A DNA stretch of 64,000 nt. Origin: Petaurus breviceps papuanus (lineage: Eukaryota; Chordata; Mammalia; Diprotodontia; Petauridae). Of this stretch, positions 41,617-51,929 are shown one piece after another; position 1 is the first letter of the stretch; each line of letters begins with the position of its first letter. The DNA is taken from the NCBI GenBank assembly GCA_028583685.1, contig JAMXIF010001194.1, positions 50,130 to 114,129 on the forward strand, read 5' to 3'. The position numbers were made by a program, and so were the translations under genes. A model generated the notes under the pieces. The model saw only the letters and a program-made list of their open reading frames with translations. It was not told where the DNA came from and made no database searches.

Positions 41617-43784
41617 AGTAAAGTCTTTCCAGATTTTTCTGAATTCCATCTGCTCATCATTCCTTATAACACAATAGTATTACATCACAATCATATACCA
41701 CATCTTGTTCAGTCATTCTCAAATGTCCGATTCCTTGTCACCACAAAAAGAACTAATATAAATATTTTTGTACGTACAGGTCCTTTTCCCTTTTCTTTCT
41801 TTGGTCTCTTTGGGATTCAGTGTGGTATTGCTAGGTCAAAGGGTATGCACAGTTTTATAACACTTTGGGAATAGTTCCAAATTGTTCTCTTACAGTGGTT
41901 GGACCATTTCACAACTCCACCAATAGTGCATTGGTGTGCCTATTTTTCTCCATCTCCTCTCACATTTGTCATTTTCTTTTCTGTCGTATTAGCCATTCTG
42001 ATAGGCATGAGGTGGTATCTCAGAGTTGTTTTTATCTAAACAATAATGATTTAGAGCACTTTTTTAATGTGACTATTAGTAATTTTGATTTCTTCTTCTG
42101 AAAACTGTTCATATCCTTTCACCATTTGTCAATTGAGGGATAGCTCATATTTTTATAAATTTGACTCAGTTCCCTACATATTTGAGAAATAAGGTCTTTA
42201 TCAGAGAAATTTGCTTTAAAGATTTGTTTCCAGTTTCCTGCCTTTCTTCTAATTTTGGCTGCATTGGTTTGTTTGTACAAAAACTTTAATTTCATGTCAT
42301 AAAAATTATCCATTTTGCTTCCCATGATCTTTTCTATATCTTGTTTGGCTATAAATTCTTCCTTTATCCATATATATGACAGATGCATTTTTCCACGATC
42401 CCCTTATTTATTTCTGATATCACCTTTTATTTATAAATAATTTAACCATTTTTACTTTATTTTGGTATACAGCATGAGATGTTGGTCTATGCCTAATTTA
42501 TGCCAAATTGCTTTCCAGTTTTTTCAGCGATTTTTGTTACATTGTGAATTCTTTCCCCCAGAGCTTGGATCATTGGGTTTACCAGACACTACAATATTAT
42601 GGTCATATACTACTATGTATTATGTCCTTATCTATTCCACCTATCCATCACTCTATTTCTTAGTGCCAGATTGTTTTGATGATTGCCACTTTGTAATATA
42701 GTTTGAAATCTGGAACTGCTAGGCTGCCTTCCTTTACATTTTTTCCCATTGATTCCCTTGGTATTCTTTATTGTTCCAGATTAATTTTATTTTTTTCTAG
42801 CTCTATAAAATAATTATTTGGTATTTTGATTTATATGTCACTGAATAAGTAAATTAATTTAGGTAGATTTGTTATTCTTCATATATTGGTTCAGCCTACC
42901 CATAAACAATATTTCTCCAGTTGTTTAGATCTCTCTTTATTTGTGTGGAAAGTATTTCACAGCTGTGTTCATATACTCCCTGGGTTTATCTTGACATGTA
43001 AACTCCCAAATATTTTATGTTGTCTGCAGTAATTTTAAATAGAATTTAACTTTCTCTTTTCTCCTGCAGGTTTTATTAGTAATATGTAGAAATGCTGATG
43101 ATTTATGTGGATTTATTTTACATCCTTCAACTTTGCTAAAATTTTAATTGTTTCAACTATTTTTTTAGTTGATTGTCTAGGGTTCGCTAAGCATAACATC
43201 ATATCATCTAAAAAGAGTGTTAGTTTTGTTTCCTCCTTGTCTATTCTTATTCCTTCACTTTCTTTTTCTTTTCTCATTGTTATAGCTAGCCTTCTAGTAT
43301 AATACTGGATAATAGTGGTGATAATGGGCATCCTTGCTTCACCCCAATCTTATTGGGAAGGCTTCTAGTTTATCTCCATTACAGATAATTCTTGCTTATG
43401 ATTGTAGCTAGATACTACTTATCATTTTAAGAAAGGTTCCACTCATTCCTATGCTTCCTAGTGTTTTTTTAAATAAGAATGGGTGCTATATTTTGTCAAA
43501 TGTTTTTCGGTATCTATTGAAATAATCATATTGTTTTCGTTGTTTTTATTATTGGTATGGTTTATTATGCCTATAGTCTTCCTAATATTGCACCAGCCCT
43601 GCATTCTTAGAATGAATCCCACCTAGTCATTTTGTGTGATCTTTGTGATATATTGCTGTATTCTCCTTGCTAGAATTTTATTTAAAATTTTTGCATAAAA
43701 TTCATTAGGGAAATTGGCCTATAGTTTTTTCCCTCTGCTTTACTTTCCCTGGTGTAGATAATTTGGTAATTTGGCTTTCTTTCT

Positions 43785-43945
43785 TTTTTTCTTTTTGGAG
43801 GGGGGAAGGCAGAGCAATTGGGGTTAAGTGACTTGCCCAAGGTCACATGGCTAGTAAGTGTTAAGTGTCTGAGGCTGGATTTGAACTCAGGTCCTCCTGA
43901 CTCCAGGGCCAGAGCATTCACTGCACGACCTAGCCGCTCCCCCTC
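43785..43945 (-). repeat. SINE1/WALLSI-type SINE inside L1
   Basis: GCAATTGGGGTTAAGTGACT, CAAGGTCACATGGCTAGTAA, GATTTGAACTCAGGTCCTCC, CTGCACGACCTAGCCGCTCC. Confidence 0.92.
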
Positions 43946-44034
43946 TACTACTCTTAGTGGATTTTTAAAATACTTTTTTAGCTCCTCCAGGAATTCTTGT
44001 TGGGCTTGTATCCTGTTCATATATTTTTTAGTGG

Positions 44035-44213
44035 TTTTTTTCTCTTTTTTTTTCTTTTTGCTTTTTGGAGGGGGAAAGGCAGGGCAATTGGGGTTAAGTG
44101 ACTTGCCCAAGGTCACATGACTAGTATGTGGCAAGTGTCTGAGTCTGGATTTGAACTCAGGTTCCCCTGACTTCAGGGCTGGTGTTCTATTCACTGCACC
44201 ACTTAGCCATCCC
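44035..44213 (-). repeat. SINE1/WALLSI-type SINE inside L1
   Basis: The same family as the previous copy: GCAATTGGGGTTAAGTGACT, GATTTGAACTCAGGTTCCCC, CACTGCACCACTTAGCCATC. Flanks TTCATATATTTTTTAG and TTCATATGTTTTTTC form a degenerate target-site duplication. Confidence 0.92.
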
Positions 44214-45459
44214 TATTCATATGTTTTTTCTTTGAGACTTTGTCTTTTTCTGAATTTGTCTTGATCTTCCCTGTCACCATAGTAGTTTTTATGGTCAAAT
44301 TATTTTTGTTGTTTACTCACTTTTCTAGCCTATTTCTTGACATTGAACTGTATGTTAAAGTTGGGCTCTGTTCCTGATTCAAGGGTGGAGTGGGGACTGT
44401 TCCAAGATTCAAACTTTTTTGAACTGCTGTTTTCAGCGCTAGTTCTGGCGGGGGCAGCGGGGAGGAAGTTAGAAGTTTTAGGTACTTCCAAAGTGGTGTC
44501 ATCTGGGGAGAGGTGTGGTCACTGCTGTCCTACTCTGCACTCTGGTCTGAAATGGCCCTGGTTCATTGTAGGCACAAAGTATAGGAGCTTTACTCCTCAG
44601 GGATTCTGCTCCCTTGTGACCAAAAGCACTAGTGCTCCTCAAGGTCACTGCTACCTTGTGACCCAAAGTGCTCCTCTCTGCCCTGGAATTGTGACCCAGA
44701 AGTGGGTATAGGCAGTAGAGTTGTCAAACAGCACCCAGTCCTTCACTCAATGCTAGCCCAAGAGTCCCCTGTAATTTCTATCTGACCAGTTGCCTGATCC
44801 TCTTTATTGTCTCTGGCTTGCTTCAGAGCTCTTGGAGCTGCTGATACTTGTCACCATAGCCTCTGATGTCCACATCTGGTTTTCTACCACATGTACTCTG
44901 GACTAGCCCCTACCCCAGTGTCATAGATCTCTCTTTCTGATCTCCTAAGTTGTTTGGGGCTGAAAAAACATTTCATCCCAGCTTTTTGTTGGCTTTGCTG
45001 CGCCAGAATTTTATTTGAGGAATTATTTCAAAGTTTGGAGAGGAATGTTGAGAACTTTAGGCTGTAGTGCTTTCTCTATTCTGCAATCTTGGGAAGTTGA
45101 GCTTTTCAGTCTTCTTACACTTTACTCCCTGACATATTTTTTTAAATCTAGAAACACTGGCCTCCTGACCATTCTTCAAACAAGACACTCCATATCTCAA
45201 TTTTGGGAATTTTCTCTGGGTATTCCCCATACTTGAAGTGCTCTCTCTTCTCATATCCACCTACTGACTTCCCTGACTTCCTCTAAATCCCAACTAAATT
45301 CCCATCTTCTATAGTAACCCTTTCCTAAGACTTTTGTATCCCCAGAACTTAGCATAGTGCTTGAAACATAGTAGGTCCTTAATAAATGTTTATTTGACTG
45401 ACAGGTACTTAATAAATGTTTATTGATTGACTGTTCCTAGATATCTTACTGGCAGCATA

Positions 45460-45700
45460 TTACAGTGAAAAGAGTACTAGCTCTGTAATCAGAAGAACTG
45501 AATTCAAATTTTTTTCTACCTATGTGATCTTAGGCAAAATAATCTTACTGGACCTAAATTTTTCTTTTATAAAACGAGGGGGTTGGACTCCATGACCTCT
45601 GGCATTCCTTCTGACTCTAAATCTGTGATTCTGATTAACTTCTCTCAAGTCTTGGTTTTCTTATTTGTAAAATGGGGATAATATTTGCACTGGCAATGTC
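45460..45700 (+). repeat. MIR/Ther-1-class SINE
   Basis: TACAGTGAAAAGAGTACTAG, CTACCTATGTGATCTTAGGC, GGGGGTTGGACTCCATGACC, with a Mar-1-like piece (AAAATGGGGATAATATTTGC) after it. Confidence 0.8.
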
Positions 45701-46094
45701 ACAGGGTTATTGGGAGGACAACACTCTGTCAACTTCAATGTGCCATATGAGTGTGAACTATTACTTCCAATACTTTGATTATCCCTGATCTTGTCAACTG
45801 ACTACTTCTACTAAAATGTATTGCAACCTATATATATCCTAGCAAACAGCTGCATTGATATGGCTAAAATATAGATAGATATAGATACAGATATAGACAT
45901 ATGGATGGACATAGAATGGATATGAACTCATCCAACCACTACAATTGTTACATCTGTGTTTGACACAGGTAGGTCCTGTATTGTTATAGTGTCCCACAAT
46001 CACTCTCAATCTGTATGGGGAGAAGACCAAATGGAAGTAATAATGGTTTTTATTTATACAGCAATTTATGACTACTAAGCACTTTACATATTTT

Positions 46095-46720
46095 AATAGC
46101 CCTTTAGTGGCTTGACTGTACATAGTTGTGCACATGTTGCCTCCTCCCATTAGACTGTGAGTTCTTTGAGGGCAGAAACTGTTTTTGACCTTTCTCATAT
46201 CCAAAGTACTTAGCACAGTGCCTGGCACACAGGAAGTACTTAATGAATGCTTACTGAGTGACTGATGACCTGGTACCATACTATCTTTCCAGTCTTATGA
46301 CATATTAGTGCCCTCCACATAATCTAAGATCCAGTCAAACCATCCTCTTTTCTCCCTGATGGCCCTCTATTTCCTAGCTCTGTGTCTTTTCCTTGGCTGC
46401 TCTCTATGCCTGGAATGCTTTCCCTTCTCCCGTCTCTCTGCCTTTAGTAATCCCTCATTTTTTTCAATAGCCAAACCAAGAATCACTGCCTGAGGCTTTT
46501 GCTGGTTCCTCTTGTTGTTGGCACCTTTCCCTCTCCCCAGGTTGCTTTATATCTTTGTATGTTTATGTCTATATAAATACATGTGCACACATACATACAT
46601 AAAACATACAGCACACATATATGTATGTTGGGCATGAGTTGTTTCATTGTCTTTGTATTCCCAGGTTCTAGAAGAGTACCTGGCACATGGTAGGTATTTA
46701 ATAAGTGTTTATTGTTGATG
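46095..46720 (+). repeat. Two adjacent L2 3' ends
   Basis: First copy: CATTAGACTGTGAGTTCTTT, AGCACAGTGCCTGGCACACA, AATGAATGCTTACTGAGTGA. Second copy, 46265-46720: GATGACCTGGTACCATACTA, CTCTATGCCTGGAATGCTTT, ending AATAAGTGTTTATTG. The sequence 45705-46090 holds simple ATAGATAGATA-type runs and no gene. Confidence 0.8.
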
Positions 46721-46979
46721 GATAGAAGCGTCATTATACTTATTTTATTTATGAGGAAATTGATGTGAGGGGAAATGATTTGCTAATGGATGTATAACTT
46801 TATCCACATCTTTCTTAGTCCTGACAATAAGACCAGGTCTCTTAACAATCAGTCCACCAAGATACTGACTGAAGGAAGGTGAAGACAGGGTTAAGGTTTC
46901 TGTGTCCCCAGGAGGTAAAGTGCTTTGATTCAACTCCTAAGATCCTTGTGTCTCTGCTAGTGTCAACAAAATTTTAGCT

Positions 46980-47445
46980 ATATTGATTACAGAGCCCTTC
47001 ATAATGTAGCCCCCTCCTACTTATCCATTCTTCTTATACCTTACATTTCACTACATACTCTTCAATCCAGTGACACTGGCCTTCCAGCTGTTCCACAAAC
47101 AAGACACTCCATGTCTCAGCTATGGGCATTTTTTTCTGGAATGTTCTCCCTCCCCCTATCCTATTACTGACCTCTCTGGCTTCCTTTAAGTCCCAACTAA
47201 AATCTCACCTTCTATAGGAAACCTTCCCCAATCCCCCTTAATTCCAGTGCCTTCCCTCTTTTAATTATTTCCTATTTATCCTGTATGTAACTTGCCTTGT
47301 ATATATTTGTTTACATGTTGTCTCCTCCATTAGACTGTAAGCTCTTTGAGGTCAGGGACTATCTTTCTGTATTCCATTACTTAGCACAGTGCCTTAGCAT
47401 AGTGCCTTACCACAGTGACACATAGGCACTTAATAAATGTTCATT
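46980..47445 (+). repeat. L2 LINE 3' end
   Basis: TTCATAATGTAGCCCCCTCC, CAGTGACACTGGCCTTCCAG, AAGTCCCAACTAAAATCTCA, TTAGACTGTAAGCTCTTTGA, with a locally triplicated AGCACAGTGCCTT-type block near 47375-47415 before the AATAAATGTTCATTGATTGA end. Confidence 0.9.
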
Positions 47446-47809
47446 GATTGATCTTTTCCTCTTCATCCCTTTAAGTCTAAAGGAAGGGGGAGAATCTTCC
47501 CTTTCATTCCCTGTATTATAATCTCCCTAAAAAGGGTTATTTTCTCCCTATAAAGAATTTTTTGCTTATAGAATATTTCTTCAAACCCCTATTGAGGCAG
47601 TTTCACCAGAAGAAGGTATCTGTTTGATGCAGGGCTCAACTTTGTCATTTCTCTTTCATAGTATTTATTAATAATATTAGCCTAGCAAGGGGAAGTGACC
47701 TGCCCTTGGTCATTCATCTAGAAGAACAAGATCTCTAACCCAGGTCTCTTCACTGTAAACCGAGTACTCCAGGAATAACCATAGAAGATTTAAAACAAAT
47801 TATAACCTT

Positions 47810-47945
47810 TTATGTTAACAAAAAGGAAACAAAATATGTAACCATCAATTGGGGAAATTGTGGTATGTAACTGTAATGGAATAATGGAATTTCACCTTAA
47901 GAAATTATGGATATGAGGCATTCAGAGACTGCATTTAGGAGTATG
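47810..47945 (+). repeat. L1 LINE 3' fragment, sense
   Basis: GTAACCATCAATTGGGGAAA, TTGTGGTATGTAACTG, TGGAATAATGGAATTTCACC are the sense version of the L1 3' region. Confidence 0.7.
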
Positions 47946-48899
47946 TAACTATAATGGTTTTTCATCTTTAGACCCCACTAGACTGTGATCTTCTATGCTT
48001 CTATGAAGGAATACAAGTGTGAGTTATTATTTCCATGTCCTTCAAGATGTTCAGAGAACAAAGAACACCATTAGATTGGGGACCTACAGTACACACACTT
48101 GTTTTATTTGAAAATGACTCATTAGGATTAAACAGAACTGTCCTTGTATAAGGAGGTGTGATGCTTCTTTTGTACTATGATAAAGCTGGAGGGGAGAAGG
48201 GACAAGGCAGACATAGAAAAATCAGAAAAAGGGCCTTCAGATGTAAAGGATACATTCCATACCTGAGCAAGGATCTAAGTACACATGAAGAAGCCAGTGG
48301 GACTATGGACAGGGCATATGGACAGGGCCTCTCTATCTTTGTCCCCAGTCACTCAAATATATGAAACCCCACTAGAGTCTATAAAATATAGCTCAGCCAT
48401 TCATCATTAGTAGAGGTAGAATAAAAAAAATGAGGGAAACTATCTTTGAACCAGGAAGAACTGTCTAATACAAGACCTCTCTCCACCACCTGCTTAGGGG
48501 TAACAAAACTCAGAAGGAAAGCTCTGAGGAAGTGAAAGAAGAGACACGTATGCTAATTCTCACCTAATGATCATAGCTCTTAGTGCAAGAACACATAGGT
48601 ACTCCAGCTGAATAAAGAATGGTAACACAGAAGCTAGAGGGAGTATAGTAGAAGTGTCCCATTGAGAATATTTCATTGAGCCTGGGGCTGACTGAGGTTA
48701 GACAGGGGGTCAAATTGTCTAGCAGAGAAGCCACAAACTGTGAAAAGCTCAAGTGATTTCTCTAGCACAGGTCAACAGCTGCCTGGTGGCAAAGTAACCT
48801 CCCCAGCTTAGTCCAGCAGCATCTGCTCAATGGCTTAGTGACCCATCCAGACCAGATGGGAAGTAGTTGGGCCAGTGGCCAGGTCTGGCCTAGCAGCAG

Positions 48900-49860
48900 C
48901 TAAGTCTGTGATGAGCCACTTCAGCAGTTACATGAGTTGCCTGACCCAACCCAGCATTGGATTGACCTGTCCAGTCAGGAGGCAGAGATGTCATCTCTTA
49001 CATGGAGTCAGCCCCACTGAACCTCTGGACAACTTGTCCAATAATACTGACCCATGCCCTGTTGTGACCTTTGTAGGGACTCTCTAGAGAAAGGACTTTG
49101 AGGTCCATCCTTCTGGAGCTGTGAATTACTTGGCCCATGTGTGTTTCCTGTACATGTCCCTCCCTACAACTGTCCTGCAAATTGGTGCCCACTCCTCTCC
49201 TCACAGACTCCACATGTGTGTGTCAGAGAGGCTCTCCAGGAGGGTGGGCTTGCAAAATGCTTTTTAACTACTATTCTTTCTGTGCCATTTGAATAAATGA
49301 CTTTGTTAGAAAACTGAATCTCAGACTTCATGAACTGATGCAAAGTGAAGTGAGCAGAACCAGGAGAACATCGTACATAGTAACAGCAATAGTGTACAAA
49401 GATCAATTGTGAATGACTTAGCTATTCTCCACAATAAAATGATCTAAAACAATTCTGAAGGACTAATGATGAAAAATGCTATTTGCCTCCAGAGAAAGAA
49501 TTTATGGAGTGTGAATGCAGATTGAAGTATACTTTTTTAAACTTTCTTTTTCTTGTTTTTTTTTGTTTGTTTTGAATCTGTATTTTCTTTCACAATATGA
49601 CTAATATGGAAATGTTTTGCATGACTCCACATATATAATCTATTTTAAACTGCTTACTTTCTCTATGAGGGAGGAGAGAAAGGAGGGAGAGAATTTGGAA
49701 CTCAAATTATTTAAATGAATGTTAAAAAGTTTTTTCATGTAATTGAAAAAAAATACTTTAAAAAAGAACTGAATCTCTTGGCTAATTGTTAATTGGGGTT
49801 CATTAACTACAGGTTAGGGGGATAGTCACTAATACGGTTACTCCTAGAACTCTGGGGTTA
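48900..49860 (+). repeat. Possible LTR fossil, interrupted by an L1 3' end
   Basis: A non-coding block with an AATAAATGAC polyadenylation-like signal near 49294 and a sharp downstream part (about 49778-49830) separated by an inserted L1. The layout suggests an LTR of an endogenous retrovirus-like element, old and broken, family not assigned. I could not fix either end. The stretch 47950-48900 before it holds no repeat or gene that I recognise. Confidence 0.25.
49323..49766 (+). mobile_element. 5'-truncated L1 with intact target-site duplication
   Basis: AACTGAATCTC occurs at 49312-49322 and 49767-49777. Between them lie L1 3'-UTR blocks in sense order: CTTCATGAACTGATGCAAAG, GAAGTGAGCAGAACCAGGAG, GTGAATGCAGATTGAAGTAT, TATGACTAATATGGAAATG, and an A-rich end. 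A young-looking insertion by reverse transcription. Confidence 0.9.
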
Positions 49861-49964
49861 CTAGCAGCAACTAACCCTTTGGCCCCAACCTGGTAGAAAG
49901 AATGAGCCCACAAGGGGAATTGCCTCTGGGAATTACAAAATCTGCCTCACTGAGCTGGGTCTGA

Positions 49965-51000
49965 TTCTCATCTCTCCATCCCTAGCACCTAGCACAGTAC
50001 ATAGCATATAATGAGTATTTGGTCCATATTAAATTGAATTGCATTTCAATAAGCATAGGCCCTGCACATGGTAGGCTGTGATTCCAAACCTTCTCTAAGG
50101 CTTCCAAGGCTTGTCCATTCTCTTCTGACTAAGCACCTGACATTGGTCCTTGATGGCATTAGCTTGTCCAGAACAGGATAGGTGGGATTTGGGCATATCT
50201 GAATGTGACAATAACCTACTTTTGTAGCACCTGGTAATACGGGTTTTATCACTGTTTTTTTAGACTCCAATGCAATCTGACAACCCAGAGAATGAGCATA
50301 CTTCTATTTTCTACTACTATTCATACAGGAAGCCTCTGTTTTATCTTCCCCCATTAAAAGACAAGCTCCCTGATGACTAAGACTGTTTTAATGGCTTATA
50401 TTTGTATTCCTGGGGATTAGCACAGTGCCTGGCACATAGTAAACTCTTAATAAATACTCTCTAATTCATTCATTTACAACGCTGGCACTGGTCACTGTTT
50501 AACATTGACAAGGCCTAGAATCTCCAAGCTTACAGGGATTTGCCCTACTTTCATCACCCAATGAAATAGCAAGGCTCTCAGGAGATGGTTTGAACTTGAG
50601 ATCTCTCAAAGATCTGGCAGCCAGCCCCTGCCAGCTCCTCTGAGGTCAATGGAATCAAAGGTAGGCCAGGCCAGGCTCAGTTTGAAGAAGATGCCTTGTA
50701 TGACACTTCTGGAGAGCAGAACTGGGCCATTGGCAACACTGGCCCTTCACTATCTTTCTTGAAAATCTCCTAGATCTTAACAGGAAAAAAATAGGAATTT
50801 ACATGATTAAATCTTAAAAAGGGGATGCAGAACTTTACCTAGCCCTATCTCTAAATGTTATCAGAAGGTATTTTTACAAAGGCCAGAGTTATAACAGGAA
50901 TGATGATGATATTAGATTGTAAGCTCCTTGTTTCATTTTTGCATGCTCAGCTCCTAGCACAGTGTGTGACACCTAGGAAGTGCTTCATAAATGTTTATTA
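49965..51000 (+). repeat. Scattered L2 3' tails
   Basis: Three separate tails: 49965-50040 (AGCACCTAGCACAGTACATA), 50345-50475 (GCACAGTGCCTGGCACATAG, TAATAAATACTCTC) and 50905-51000 (AGATTGTAAGCTCCTTG, GCATAAATGTTTATTA-like end). The sequence between is unique, with no gene signal. Confidence 0.7.
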
Positions 51001-51019
51001 ATAGAAAGTCCTGAGAAAC

Positions 51020-51350
51020 ATACTAGTTGTGTAACCTTGGGCAAGTCACCAGAACACTCAGTGCCTCACATATTACTGATCTTCACAGGTGAAGAGTCCC
51101 CTATCTTCAGGAAGTCTTAGCTGTGGAAAGATTTTTAAAATACAGTGAAAATACAGTGGTACCATGAAAAGGGCAGTGGTGCTGAACCACTAGTAGTTGG
51201 AGTCAGAAGTCTTTGATTTGAATCCTAGGTCTGCTCTGGTTGTTTTAACTTAGACAAATCACTTCCCCTTTCTCAATTTCCTTAAATGCAACATGAAAGG
51301 GTTGTGTTAAATGATTTTTGAGTTCTCTTCCATTTCTGAATCCTATAATC
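51020..51350 (+). repeat. MIR-class SINE fragments
   Basis: GTTGTGTAACCTTGGGCAAG at about 51028, and a second copy with GTAGTTGGAGTCAGAAGTCT and TTAGACAAATCACTTCCCCT at 51150-51350. From 51350 to 51930 nothing is recognised. Confidence 0.65.
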
Positions 51351-51929
51351 TTATGAATGGGTGAAGAGCCAGGGAGGATGAGATAGTGAGAAGAGAAGAG
51401 GAGCTCAGGACTCCCCATAGGACTTTCGTAACCCATGTTCACAAAGCTTCATCAAACATGGGCTCCTCTGATACACACTATGTGCCTGCTAGCGAGTTAC
51501 TTTTCTTCTCAGTCCCCAGGTCAGCTCTGTAAGACCATAAGTTGCAGCATCTTCATTGGTGGAGAGAGTTTCCAAAGCAGGTGAAGAAGTGGGAAAAGGA
51601 CTAAGACCTTCCTCTGACTACAAGCATTCCATCTCTTGTCTCTCCCCTGAGGGGCCCAGTAGGAGAGGCTTCTACCTCCTGATGCAATCAGTCTGATCAC
51701 AAGCCTCAAGTAAGAAGAGGAAGATTTTCCTCTGACCAAATCCCCTTCCATCTCCTGCTGTTCCTGTCCCTTGACAGAAGAGTAAGAGGAAGTCAGTGGG
51801 GAACAGAACTTTTCATCTTTTGTTACATAGGCTCAATTTCCATCTTCTTCTGTACTGTCACCTCACCTGCCTAATCTCCAGACTTCAGAGGGAAGAAGAG
51901 TAATAAAATAGGGAGTCCTGAATGATGAT

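Larger units (their letters stand above)
40204..45101 (-). mobile_element. L1 LINE, antisense, internally deleted, with nested insertions
   Basis: Flanked by CTTTTCCAGT (40194-40203) and CTTTTCAGT (45102-45110), a target-site duplication inside L2. On the minus strand, in order: a GC-richer 5' region (about 45100-44220), reverse-transcriptase and C-terminal ORF2 pieces (43100-43331 holds a LTLFLDDMMLCLANP-type RT block; 42119-42388 holds the C-terminal region), then the 3' UTR to 40204. ORF1 and the endonuclease half of ORF2 are missing between 5' region and RT, so the copy is a deletion derivative. A hAT and two SINEs are inserted in it. Many stops; not active. Confidence 0.85.
39600..45445 (+). 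repeat. L2 LINE 3' region split by an L1
   Basis: The left part 39600-40203 (ATCTAATCTGTTGCCAAGGA, AAGTGATTTTCCTAAAGTAC, CTCCATAACCTAGCCCTCTC) and right part 45102-45445 (CAGTCTTCTTACACTTTACT, AACAAGACACTCCATATCTC, ending in two copies of an ACTTAATAAATGTTTATT tail) join into one L2 once the L1 is removed. Confidence 0.85.

Noticed and set aside
43682-44194. 170-residue minus-strand frame that contains two similar halves
   Set aside because: The two halves are the two SINE1-type copies read through with some L1 between them; not a gene.
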